From NCBI GenBank assembly GCA_963924555.1, contig OZ004586.1, forward strand, positions 3,740,501 through 3,804,500: DNA of 64,000 nt. The letters run 5' to 3'. Made by a program: the position numbers and the translations under genes. Numbering within the stretch: the stretch's first letter is position 1; every line of letters starts with the position of its first letter. A model generated the notes under the pieces. It saw only the letters and a program-made list of their open reading frames with translations. It did not search any database and had not been told where the DNA came from. This DNA is from Crambe crambe (Eukaryota > Porifera > Demospongiae > Poecilosclerida > Crambeidae). Of the stretch, positions 34,801 through 45,500 are shown in pieces.

Positions 34801-35784
34801 TCTAACGTTGTTTCTTGTATAATCGATGCATATGCTTCGGATCAAAATCTACATTGGAAGGAGATTAAAGTCCACTTCAATGATGAACGTGGGATTGATA
34901 TGGGTGGTCTACGTCGTGAAGTAGTAAATTGTTTCTGGGATGAGTTCGAGCGTGTCATGGATGGTAGCAGTGCTAAGGTGCCACCAGTAATTCCATCTTA
35001 TCTCCCACAGTTTTATCATATTGGTCGCTTTGTATCTCATGCATATATTCTCACTGGCTATTTCCCCGTTAACTTATCTGTTGTTTGTGCCAAGATTTTG
35101 ATAAATGGTGTGGATGTTCCCTTATCTGATGGTGAGATAGTGTCTTCCTTCTATGACTACATTGATGACTTTGAAAGATCGGCTTTGGAAAAGACAGGTG
35201 AATCACTAACAAGTGACTTGATTGCTAGGGTAATCACCCCGATGTTGAGCCGATTTTATGTGTCAGCTGTAGCAACACGTGAAAACCTTTCTAAGTTAGT
35301 CACCCAAGCTGCAAGATATGCCTTGATAGCAAAGCCATTTTACGCCCTCAGTGAAATGAGAAGGGGTATGCTCAGTTCCCATCCCACACTTTGGAATAGG
35401 TGTACCGGCAACACACTGCTGGTTGATGCTATGTATGAGATGTTGCATCCAACTACCACACGAGTCTGGGAGATGATAGCTGAACCTGACTTCAAGAATC
35501 AATCTGAAGAAGCCGTATATGACTTTCTACGCCGTTTTGTTTATTCTCTAGTTCCTCAAGTGCTGGTAAGATTTCTCAGTTTCATTACTGGATTTTCGGT
35601 TTGTAGCAACAAGAAAATCAAAGTGTTATTTAATTCCATGGAAGGCTTCGAAAGAAGACCCACAGCAAACACATGCACGATGACTCTCCACCTCCCCATA
35701 TCTTATGAGTCATACACTACCTTTTCTGATGAATTTACATCTGTTATAAACAACAGGAATATGTGGTTTTTCGATGTATTTTGA
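31889..35784 (+). CDS. Transposon-borne HECT E3 ubiquitin ligase with UBX-like domain
   Basis: Ten-exon model, about 1031 residues: 31889-32650, 32738-32867, 32949-33496, 33565-33624, 33681-33782, 33837-33980, 34033-34197, 34256-34297, 34583-34644, 34704-35784. Residues 1-120 are Ser/Arg-rich; a basic NLS-like RRQKRRK lies near 190. About 200-254 is a conserved-looking segment ending KGRVYIRPLKE. About 555-637 resembles a UBX/ubiquitin-like fold (VRVLFPDGSRISRRFLMTDR ... ENKQ), which in UBX proteins binds p97. VEIVDLT near 655 matches a SUMO-interaction motif. The HECT domain fills 680-1031 with HFNDERGIDMGGLRRE and the catalytic Cys in RRPTANTCTM (codon 35674-35676, about residue 996). The open frame extends upstream into the terminal repeat, so the start at 31889 is a choice. 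Splice sites are predicted from GT/AG and frame. Its role in transposition is unknown. Confidence 0.78.
34358..34560. mobile_element. Small MITE inside a HECT-gene intron
   Basis: The termini ATGGGTGTAGGCATAAA and GGTATTTACACCTAT are imperfect inverted copies, followed inward by G-runs and a GGGGATTTTTAGCCCCC hairpin. The ends resemble those of the 18957-20485 element, so both may belong to one family. It lies wholly in the intron between the exons ending 34297 and starting 34583. Confidence 0.6.
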
Positions 35785-35799
35785 TAACTTCTCTCACAG

Positions 35800-36005
35800 T
35801 TGCTCACTCATGATCACTCTTTGAACAATGCTCAATTTTTTCATAATCACTCATGAACCTTAACTCTAAATTCAGTCACAATCTTTGAATAATGGTCTTT
35901 TTTTTTCACGATCACTCATGAACCTAAACTCATAGCTAGCTATCCTCTTTCTTTTTTTCACAATCACTCATGAACCTCAATAACTCTAAACTCAGTCACT
36001 CCTCC
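35800..36005. repeat. Three degenerate repeats between the convergent transposon genes
   Basis: ATCACTCATGAACC recurs at about 35840, 35911 and 35963, each followed by TAACTC-like and T-run sequence, in the 300-bp gap between the HECT stop (35784) and the integrase stop (36087). It probably forms the shared 3' UTR/terminator region of the two genes. Confidence 0.7.
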
Positions 36006-36086
36006 CATAATCAACTTCACAAGATTTGTGCAATTACTTCATCAATAATATTATTTTGATACAGGTTATTGGCTATAATAGGTCAT

Positions 36087-37632
36087 TCAATCAGAGGACT
36101 CACTGGCCACATCAATCAGAAATTCCAGAACACTAACATAAATATCAATACCCCACACGAAACTTTCTTGCAATGGGTCAATTGACTGTTCTAGGTCTTG
36201 GAGGGGAACTCCGTGTAATGATCCATTGTCTTCTGACTCTGTGGTTCTAGACCTATCTACATCAGGTACATAATCTGTCATGCTTGTAGCCTCAGAAGCG
36301 AAAACCTCTTGGATAGGCAAATGTGCTGAATGATAGTTTTGAAGCATTCCAGTAACCCATAGTTGAATTGGACTTAGGTTACCAGCTGTTCGTATTGGAT
36401 GCCTGTTCCAGGCCCCAAGAAATGCAACCAGAGATCGATTAATTCGAGGTCTATAAACATACTGAAGTGCAAAAATATGCAGGTCATTTTCAATATCCAA
36501 AATGCCATTGTTTTCCATGAAATAAAAGAGGTGGTAGTAAGTACTCAGGCATCCAGTGAATACATCCCTCCAAAAGCGTTCTATACGCTGGTTGTTTACT
36601 GATCTTCCCGTAAGATGGCTCCCCCGATCAGTACCTCTCACAAGAGTCATAAAGTGAGCAACAGAAATGTTCTCTCCTCCAAAGTCTGATCTCACTCGAG
36701 ATGGGAAACCATATCTCTCACCACCTCTAACAAACTGAGCCAAAACAGTTTCAGAATTGTTATAGGTTGAACAATGCAGGTAAGTCACAAGGCGGCTGTA
36801 TCCATCCACTGCCCCATGAACAGTAAAGCTCCACCTGTTCAGGCTCATGTTGCCATCAATGTGCCAAATGGCATTGGGATATGGTACCGAATATTGTCTT
36901 CGATGTATCCTGCCATTTCGACTCCATCTGTATGCTACTGATAATGGATCAGTGCGAGCAAGTGATTCTCTGACTCTTCTTTCCTGGATTCTGAGTCCTC
37001 TATTAAGCAGGTGGCTACGGATCATTCTATATCCAGAATTGGGATGTTCGCTTACAATTTCTGCCACTAAATCATCAAGCTCTGTGTCAGGTAAGGGAGC
37101 GTATGTCTGTCGAATGGACAGTCCATACAGTTGCATTCTTCTTCGAACTGTTGCCTGAGACACACCGAGTAGAGTTGCAATTTCAGGAACAGTAAAATTA
37201 ATTCCAACCAGGTACTCGAGTTGATTTTGTGGTATGGAGAAAGGAGGCCTTCCCTGCTGACCTGTATCATAAAGAACCCTGATTTAATATCTATGTTGCC
37301 AAGTAGCTACTATTGGTATGTTTACCATCAAAATCCTGATGAGATATGTAAGCATCATCATTGGAACCTATTCTTCTTCCTCTTTGTCCCAAAGATCTCA
37401 ACACTTCATGCAGACCATCTATAATGTTTTGATGGTTCTCCCTTCCTAACAAGTGAGATAGACGTTCTACATTCCTCAAGGAATCTCTTAGACGCAGTTG
37501 AAATCCATGAATTCTATCATGGAAGATGCTACCATCCCTGCAAGAATGCTGTACCTCTGATAGAAGTCTTCCTACGCCCTCTAGAACTTCTATAGAGCTG
37601 AATGAAACAGCAGCCCTACTTCTTCTTGCCAT
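36087..37632 (-). CDS. IS3-type DD34E integrase/transposase
   Basis: Two-exon model on the minus strand, about 493 residues: exon 1 37632-37326 (ATG at 37632-37630), intron with GTAAAC donor and ACAG acceptor, exon 2 37261-36087. The N-terminus (1-100) is a helical Arg-rich region. About 120-150 is an HTH (FTVPEIATLLGVSQATVRRR). About 170-215 resembles the IS3-family HTH_21 linker (EHPNSGYRMIRSHL). The catalytic core has D in WHIDGNMSL, D in VRSDFGGEN and E in NNQRIERFWRDVF; the last two are 34 residues apart. C-terminal acidic tail. All catalytic residues are present. It would bind the terminal repeats and cut and join the element. The start codon lies only about 20 bp inside the right terminal repeat, so the promoter is probably within it. 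Confidence 0.85.
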
Positions 37633-37652
37633 TTACGTGCTAGAGACACACG

Positions 37653-37943
37653 GGCACACAAAGTCTGATTCCGATTCTGCCTGGGCATAAAGCTAGACTG
37701 GCCTGAACCCTTTACTGGACGCCAGCATTCGCCCAGACATCTGCCCGGGCAGTTGCCTGGGCATCTGTCTGCAGTCCAGCTACGCCCACTTGTGATCTGC
37801 CCCGCCCTTTTTAGGTAAGGTGTGATCGTCACGCCCCTTTTTTGTGCCGTGCCCAGGTAACTGCCCGGGCATTTGCCCGGACATATGCCCGGGTGATTAC
37901 TGGGACATTCGCCCAGAGTTTAAGACGCTTATACCCCGCCATA
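37653..37943 (-). repeat. Right terminal inverted repeat
   Basis: It is the inverted partner of 31532-31832 and differs by a handful of substitutions and by the lack of one GGCAATTGCCCGG iteron present on the left. It carries the GCCCGGGCA-type core sites and reaches to within about 20 bp of the integrase start codon. Confidence 0.85.
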
Positions 37944-37972
37944 ATCAATTGTTGTAGCACTATTGCAAAGTG

Positions 37973-38390
37973 CATAGTTCCCAACTGTCCCGAAACGTCC
38001 GGGACAGCCCCGGATTTATCAGCTCTGTCCCGTCCCGCCACGGAAGTGTAAACTGCCTATTGTTTGTCCCGGAAGCTCGTTTTTACTAGCTACAGACTAC
38101 AGTAGTTTGTTTACTTAACGGCATAACCAGTCACTAATGAATGCACCACACTGACTGCACAGCATTCAGACAATGCAGTAAGCTAAGACAGCTGCATGTA
38201 TCAATCAACAGTGCACAAGGTCCAATATCCAGTTCATGAAAACTGTTCTTCTCCACAGTTCTTGAGTCCTTCTGTCTTCAGTCAGTGGCCAGAATATGGG
38301 CGTGGTACAGGGGCGGGACTTCAAAAGTAGGTGTGACTTGTGGTAGAATTTAGTGTCCCTGACGTTAGTTTCTCAAAGTTGGGAACTATG
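37973..38390. mobile_element. MITE with CATAGTTCCCAACT termini
   Basis: The left terminus CATAGTTCCCAACTGTCCCG and right terminus AGTTGGGAACTATG are inverted copies, flanked by AAAGTG on both sides (37967-37972 and 38391-38396). It lies 23 bp from the 6.4-kb element's target duplication and is absent from gene 6. No protein is encoded. The remaining intron to 38501 is host-like. Confidence 0.75.
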
Positions 38391-40800
38391 AAAGTGTGTT
38401 GATTACACTCAAGTATAACATTAATACAATGCAATAAATATTCTAAATATTTGCAAAATTAACGAATAATTTCCAGATAATTTTTCCAATTATTTTTTTA
38501 GTTCTCAAAATCAGAGCAGGGGACAGTGGGAAGACCGTGGGTGTTTCAGGAATCAAGACCTCTCAAACTCATCAGTGACAGTGTGTGAATGTAGACATCT
38601 CACTCACTTTGCCATATTGCTAAGTCCAGCACCTCTAAACATCTCAAAACCAGTCAGGCTTTCTCTGGAGATCATAGGTTATGTGGGTGTGTCGGTATCA
38701 CTGGTTGCCATGGCTCTTACTGTATTTACATTCTTAGTCATGAAGTAAGTTAGTATTATATAACATGCTGTGATACCTGGAATTGTAGTTAGTTTAATTT
38801 GGAATTAGTCTCATTTTTCATTACCAGAAAGTACTATAACAGATGCTTTGCATAGCAGTCATAATTATTATAATTATACAGATCACTGCACAACATGCGC
38901 AACTTTGTTCATGTGAATCTCTGCATCAGTCTGGGAATTGCTCAAATCATTTTTGTATCCGGTATCAATCAATATGGGACTGATCATGTTCCTATCCGCT
39001 GTAAAGTGGTGGCTGTCCTCCTCCACTACTTCTTCCTGGTATCCTTCATGTGGATGCTGATGGAGGGTGTGGTACTCTACGTGCTTCTCGTGAAAGTGTT
39101 CATCAAGAAAAAGATTCGGTACTTGTTAGCATTTTTCTTTGCCAGCTATGGAGTTCCTCTGATCTACATGGGGATTCTTACCTTACCTCTTGGCTTTGCT
39201 TTGCCAGCATCAATGCAACCAAATTATGGTTACGGTTCTGCGTAAGTAATTGGATATCTGTGTGTACTATGATAGCTCTTTGGGCAATTGGATTGGTGAT
39301 AAGGGAATTGGTTACATGCAGGAAATGTGTAGAATCAATCACAGCCACTTAAGTTGAACTAGAGTATGTAAATTAGAAGCAGTAGAACTACGTACTGCAT
39401 GCATGAAGAATAAGCATATAGCTTGGGATCCAAGCTCAAAAATTTAGTTTACGGGAAATTTCAGGCATCCAAGTAACTAGTGAATATTAATTTAGGTTGA
39501 CAGTTAATGTACGTTAATGTTATTGTTAATTCCATTCATATTATTTGCAGCTGCTACTTGAACCCAGAGACCAAATTCACATGGGCCTTGATAGTTCCAG
39601 TGATTGTGATATTTTTGGCCAATAGCTGTTTCCTTGTGATGACAGCTGTGATTATGTGGCGGCACAAGATGAAAGAGATTGATAAGACAAAAATCCAGAA
39701 TATCAAGTGAGTTGGATTGCATGCCTAGCACCTGTGGCCTTTTTATTCAGCTTTTCCCTCCTATAGCTACGCATGAAAGGGGGGGGGTGGTCATATCAAG
39801 TCCTCCCCTCCCCTAAAATTGTGGCCTCCTGCATTTCACCTTGGATTATCTGTTCCTCTTTCTAGGAATTGGTTGAGGGGTACATTTTCTTTGGTGCTGA
39901 TAATGGGTCTGACGTGGATATTTGGGACAATAATTGTTAAAGTGGAGGCACTCTTACCCTTTGCCTACATCTACACCATTTTGGTGGCTTTTCAAGGTCT
40001 CTTCATCTTCTTCATTTTTGTGGTCTTCTCCAAACAAGCGAGGGGAGCTTACACCAAATGTTGGAGGGTGAAAGTCAATGAATCTGACGTACTCCACAAG
40101 TATTTTGGTGAAAAACTTACATCAACAAAAGTATGTTTTGAAGTTGCTATCTAGCTACTAAAATGTTCCCTTCCTTCTCCTTTTCCCTCTCTTTGCGTCC
40201 CCTCCCCTCCTTCCCTTCTTTTCTCCCTCTATTCCTTCAGCCAAGTTTGCCAAGGACGACCCCGAGATTGGGGAGTGGGTTGTCTTCATCTCGAGATATG
40301 CTCAATCCTGGGAATATGCTGTCTCTGAAAGACAAAGGTGCACATGGGACTTCTCTCTCTCTCTATCTCAAGATCAAGAGTGTCCTGATTCCAGGAATAG
40401 TATGCCATCAGTAAATATAGGTTGGTCCAACTATCCGAATGACACAAAGAACTCAGAAGAAGATGATGTCATAGAAAACCATTATGTTGAAACTCCACTT
40501 TCTCTGTGAAGGCAGTTTTCCTTTTCTTCTTATTTTTGTGGTTAGCATTAGCTAGCTATAATTATGGTTGTCTAACTATAGCCAACTTCTTTATATTAAA
40601 ATGATTAGCTACAATTATCACTGATGATTGAAGCCACTATAATAATTATTATGTATACTTTTATAAAGGTACAGAGTTAAGACATAAAAGGTATCAATAC
40701 AGCAGTACAATGACATTGTTATTCTGATCATTATTCTGAGCATGAATATGACAGCTTGTGGGATTCAGTTAAATTTTTATCACCATTAATTACCACAGTG

Positions 40801-41715
40801 CCCCCCCCCAAACGTGGATATTATTAATAATAATCATTGAAGTGGAGGACCTCTTACCCTTTGCCTATGTACATCTACACAATTTTGAAGTTTCGGTGGT
40901 TTTTCTAGGTCTCTTCTCTTCTAATTGTATACCAACCATGAACACAAAAATTTTCTTCTAATAGAAAGTGAAGTGGTGATAGCAATACATTCTGCTGCAT
41001 TATTACTATTCTCCTATCACTCCTAGCCCTCCTAATTTCAATAACTTACTAAAATCCCTATTCATTCCCCCTTCAACAACAAGTGAGCCAAGTAACCCCT
41101 ACCCGTACTCATCACCAAACTCAAGAATCACAGGAACTACTTTTCCTACTTCACTCCTAGGCCTCCTAATTTAAATAACAACACCCATATCACCCAACTT
41201 AAGCAAACTATCCCTTATGGTTGAGGGGATTAGGTGATTGGAATGAAGTCTCTAAAACTATACACACGCGTTATTACTTGGCCGTATACTAGGCTGTGAT
41301 AATTATATACTACAGTTTCATATCAAAAACACTTTCTCCATCCACAGCTCTGCCATGCTAGATATGTGTACATAGCTATACCAAGCTAATCTAATTGAAT
41401 TGAATTGAAACGGCTAATCAAGATTACCCAAATATTTTTCTATATCTTAGCTATAAATCTTTCTTCTCCCAGTTGATGAAGCCAGGTGCACTAAGGATCT
41501 CAAGATTGGGGGAATGTGGCTATAGTATAATAATATCAACACTAGCTCTCATCTCAGAGAATTCTGAAAGTTTCAATATGAGCAACAAGCTTCGCTCCAA
41601 GAGGTCAAATGGCTTTTCTCTTAGGAATTCTTACCCTTTGCCTATGTATGTACATCTACACGATTTTGCAGTTTCGGTGGCTATAGCAACCATGAACACA
41701 AAAAATTTCTTTTAA
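40801..41715 (+). pseudogene. Decayed receptor exons after gene 4
   Basis: About 40815-40930 is similar to beta exon M (ATTGAAGTGGAGGACCTCTT, CCTTTGCCTA...CATCTACAC, then GGTCTCTTC) but carries insertions and stops. About 41470-41610 is similar to alpha exon N (AGTTGATGAAGCCAGGTGCA, then ATGAGCAACAAGC). Another partial exon-M copy is at about 41630-41690. These are remnants of at least one lost receptor 3' end, mixing alpha-like and beta-like pieces. Confidence 0.65.
41021..41240 (+). repeat. Dispersed intergenic repeat, copy 1
   Basis: A 220-230-bp block (CCTCCTAATTTCAATAAC ... AACAAGTGAGCCAAGTA ... CCCTTATGGTTGAGGGG) recurs at 41773-42001 and 60545-60765. Each copy follows a remnant of receptor exon M, so the block was duplicated with those remnants. 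No coding capacity recognised. Confidence 0.8.
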
Positions 41716-41772
41716 ATAGAAAGTGAAGTGGTGATAGCAATAAATTTAGCTGCATTAATTATTACTATTCTC

Positions 41773-42001
41773 CTATCCCTCCTAGTCCTCCTAATTTCAA
41801 TAACACCCAACTTAAATCCCTATTCATTCCTCCTTCAGCAACAAGTGAGCCAAGTAGCTAACCCCTTACCCGTACTCATCACCAAACTCAAGAACCACAG
41901 CAACTACTATTCCTACGTACTTCACTCCTAGGCCTCCTAATTTCAATAACCACACCCATATCACCCAACTTAAGCAAACTATCCCTTATGGTTGAGGGGG
42001 T
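41773..42001 (+). repeat. Dispersed intergenic repeat, copy 2
   Basis: Second copy of the block at 41021-41240, about 750 bp downstream in the same orientation, indicating a local tandem duplication between genes 4 and 5. Confidence 0.8.
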
Positions 42002-42094
42002 TTGGTGATTGGTGTAAGGGGCGAATGAAGTCTCTAAAACTATACACACACATTATAAGGGAAAAAACATTTCCATTGAAATGAAAAGGAAAAA

Positions 42095-42298
42095 AGTTTG
42101 CTTGAGAAAGTAAGGAAATAAGGGTAAAGATGAAGGATGGAAATGGGATCAATCTTTGTTCTGTATATCCAGCAACAATCCCTACAGATAATAGTGTGTA
42201 TAGCTATGTAGGGATTGTTGGCTGGATATAGAGAATAAAGATTGATTTCATCATCCCTACCCTTGTTTCCTTACTTTTTCAAGCAATGGTCGTCCCTA
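42095..42298. mobile_element. MITE of the TAGGGATGACC family, 5' end degenerate
   Basis: The right end (TTTCAAGCAATGGTCGTCCCTA) and the inner inverted pair (TATCCAGCAACAATCCCTA / TAGGGATTGTTGGCTGGATA) match the complete copy at 60862-61066. The left terminus has decayed to TTTGCTTGAGAAAGTAAGG. It ends immediately before the upstream module of gene 5. Confidence 0.65.
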
Positions 42299-42300
42299 CA

Positions 42301-42440
42301 ACTCCTTCATTACAACTTCAACTCCCACAGGAATGTACAACCTCTATAGCTATAATACCCAGGCAAAGAATGATGTAATAACCTCATTCATTACAACTTC
42401 CAATTCCAGGATTTCCCACAGGAATGTGCAGCCTCTTTCC
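42301..42440 (+). promoter_or_regulatory. Duplicated upstream module of gene 5
   Basis: Two units end in CCCACAGGAATGTACAACC and CCCACAGGAATGTGCAGCC. A MITE abuts the left edge, so the sequence needed for expression, if this is a promoter, is probably within about 215 bp of the ATG. Confidence 0.5.
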
Positions 42441-42515
42441 CTATTTATTGCTACTCCATAGAGCTATTATAGGGCTAGCTACTCGTCTAGATATAGCTAC
42501 TACTCAAATTCCACA

Positions 42516-45500
42516 ATGTTTCTACAAGCAGTAATACTATGCTTTGCATTGTGCCTTGATAATATGGTGATGAGTTATCTCGTGGTGACAGTGGATGTTA
42601 CAGTTGATGCTCAAGTAGAGTTAGATTCCTACATGTGCATAGGTGGAGATGTGGCACTGACTGATACTTCAGCCAAGCTGCAGTACAGAGAAGTATACAA
42701 CTCCAGTGTGGCTGAGTGGATGACTCTGGATGTGATAAGAATCGGCACCTACTACAATCAGACAAGGAATCTGACTTATTTCAGTAGTTGCAATGTTCTG
42801 GGTGTGCAGTTCAGACTACTACAGTTGGAACATGGTGGATTTGAATGCAACTGTTGGGAGGTTGTGAGTCTAGAAGCCAGAGTCAGTGACCATCTGTACA
42901 TATACAATTCAACATACCAGTGTGCAAGCACAGAAAACAAGTGGCAAAATCTCTATTGTGGTGGTCGTGTCCTGGATGCTAGAGGATTAATCACCAATGT
43001 GCTCTACTTGTATCGTGTTAATAGTGTTGAATGGAATGGGAGTTGTCCAGGTGACTCTAATATTGAGCTTATATCCAATAAAGGTCCTCCTTTGTCTTCA
43101 TGCTCTACTGCCACTCCAAGACTGTAAGTTATCAGAGAGTGCAGTAGCACTCTCTATGTAGGGATGACTCGGACAGCCGCGTGCGCCACCTATAGACTAA
43201 TACAAAAGTGAATTTCTAGTTCCCCCAGTTAGACCTAACAAAAGCTACTGTGAATGATTATCCAGCCTACTACAATATGCAGACCAAGTTTCAGGGCCAG
43301 GAAGCTTACCGTTTCAGAAATACGGCAAGCAAGTTGGGTAGCTTCAGATTGTAGTGTAGTAATGTACGTATGTAGGGATTGTTGGCTGGATATACAGAAC
43401 AAAGATTGATACCATTTTCATCCTTCTTGTTTCCTTACTTTTTTTAACAGTGGTCATCCCTACATCTTTTTTCATTTCAGGAAATATTTTCCCCTTACTT
43501 GTAGCTAGTATTATTGTAGCAAGATAAAGAACTCCAGATCCTGATCAGTACAGTCATGTATGGCACAATTTTTTTTGCATGTGACATGTTTTGAACAGAA
43601 AAGCATCAAAATTTTTGAATGCAGTGATAACTACGTACGTAGTTTTGTTTCCAGTAAGCCTTGGTTAGTAAATAATTAAGGTTTGGAGTAGGGGCACTAT
43701 AATATCCATTAGTAGCCAGCCCTAACTCTACAATACATTCAGTATATATGTGTATACTATAATCCCAGTGTAGTTTCTTATGGACTCATTTTGCATGTGA
43801 GGGATATTGAAGATGACTGTGGAGGAGTTGATAATATAAAGGAAGGCATTGAGTTTGCCATTCGTAGCAACAAAAATGGAGGTCCCTGGATTCCTCTACA
43901 GCTAGACTATCGTCTAGGAGATATTGAAGAATGGAGGGAGATAAGAGGTTATAATGTCTCAGCTTTTGGGCATGCTAGAAATAACACAGCAGTGGTTGAT
44001 CGTAATGTCTCCATTTGTGGAGATATCTTGGACACTAATACCATTCAGTTACGCTGGACGCAATCATCTAGAGCCATACCTCATAAAGATGTGTGGGCAC
44101 TGGCATATGTAAGTGCAACTTTCATTGAAGCAAATGAAACTATTAATTTAATTAATGAAACATTTGGATGTGGAAACACTGGAAAATGTGCTCTAAAGTA
44201 AGTCACTAGTCATGTAGCTGTGTTCTACAATAGTAAAGAATACTAATTATGGCCTAGGAAGAAAATATAGAAATTGAATAGTTAGTGTTTTTTTGTTGTT
44301 GTTGTTGTTGTTGTTATTGTTGTTTTTGGCCTACTTAAGCTGGTCATTTCACAGCAGGTCAGTAGTAGCTATGGTATGGGATATCTAGACATAATTGATT
44401 TCCTTTTCTCCTCTCTCCCTCCCCCTCTCTTTGCTGGGTAACCCCTCACTCCCTTGTAGTGCCTCACTCTGGGAAGAACCAAGATCGGGAAGCTTGAATT
44501 GTTCAAGATGCTTACAAAGCACACCATGCAGGAATAACTACCTCACATTTGGTGCTACAGACGAGGGCTATAATATGGTGTCAGTTAGTCGAATTGCACT
44601 GACTAAAATGCTCAATTTGACATCTGATCCTACAGACATGACTCCCATTGCCAACACCTCAGGTAATAATCTATGTTTTGCTGGGACTACTTTGAGTACT
44701 TCCACACCCACTACCATAAATAATCTTCTCATAACTGCTGAGGCTATCACCGCTAGTGCTCCTGTATCTGGGACTACTACAAGTACAATCACACCCACTG
44801 TCACCAATACTCCACCGACAACTGCCGAGGCTATCACCACTAGTGCTGCTACATCTGGGACTACAAGTACCATCACGCCCACTGCCACCAATACTCCTTC
44901 CGCAACTGCCGAGGCTATCACCACTAGTACTGCTACATCTGGGACTACTACAAGTACCATCACGCCCACTGCCACCAATACTTCTCCCGCAACTGCCGAG
45001 GCTATCACCACTAGTACTGCTACATCTGGGACTACTACAAGTACCATCATGCCCACTGCCACCAATACTCCACCTACAACTGCCAAGGCTATCACCACTA
45101 GTGCTGGTACATCTGGGACTACTACGAATAAAATCATGCCCACTGCCACCAATACTCCACCCACAACTGCCGAGGCTATCACCACTAGTGCTGCTACATC
45201 TGGGACTACTACAAGTACCATCACGCCCACTGCCACCAATACTTCTCCCGCAACTGCCGAGGCTATCACCACTAGTGCTGCTACATCTGGGACTACTACG
45301 AGTACAATCATGCCAACTGCCACCAATACTCCACCGACAACTGCCGAGGCTATCACCACTAGTGCTGCTACATCTGGGATTACTACACGTACCATCACGC
45401 CCACTGCCACCAATACTTCTCCCGCAACTGCCGAGGCTATCACCACTAGTGCTGCTACATCTGGGACTACTACGAGTACAATCATGCCCACTGCCACCAA

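Larger units (their letters stand above)
31532..37943 (+). mobile_element. IS3EU-like autonomous DNA transposon, 6.4 kb, with HECT ligase and integrase genes
   Basis: The termini TATGGCGGGGTATAAGCG (left) and its complement (right, ending CCCCGCCATA) open inverted repeats of about 300 bp. The target duplication ATCAAT flanks it (31526-31531 and 37944-37949); gene 6 has the single copy (GGTATCAATTGTTG). It holds two convergent spliced genes: a HECT-domain protein on + (31889-35784) and a DD34E integrase on - (37632-36087). A 6-bp duplication, TAY termini and an IS3-like integrase fit what I know of the eukaryotic IS3EU superfamily. Both reading frames are open after splicing and the terminal repeats are nearly identical, so the insertion is young and possibly still mobile. 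Assignment to IS3EU is inference. Confidence 0.82.
25611..40414 (+). pseudogene. Adhesion GPCR gene 4 (beta subtype), frameshifted and split by transposons
   Basis: Exons: A 25611-26212, B 26460-26903, C 27137-27728, D 27799-27924, E 28014-28067, F 28708-28807, G 29365-29593, H 29829-29941, I 29990-30060, J 38502-38744, K 38882-39241, L 39551-39706, M 39866-40130, N 40241-40414. Exon H lacks 11 bp present in all paralogs, shifting the frame into TGA at 29932-29934, before the GPS and the 7TM. In exon N a two-base gain in a CT run gives a second shift and a stop at 40412-40414; gene 6 shows the intact tail. Intron I/J is 8.4 kb (intron I/J of gene 6: 327 bp) because of three insertions. TM3 motif and LLPFAYIYTILVAFQG are well kept, so loss looks recent. 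A truncated secreted ectodomain of A to H could in principle still be made. Confidence 0.8.

Noticed and set aside
35568-35621. Possible intron (GTAAGA...TTTGTAG) inside the last HECT exon
   Set aside because: The unspliced frame encodes LVRFLSFITGFSV, which fits the HECT C-lobe before the catalytic Cys; splicing would delete it.
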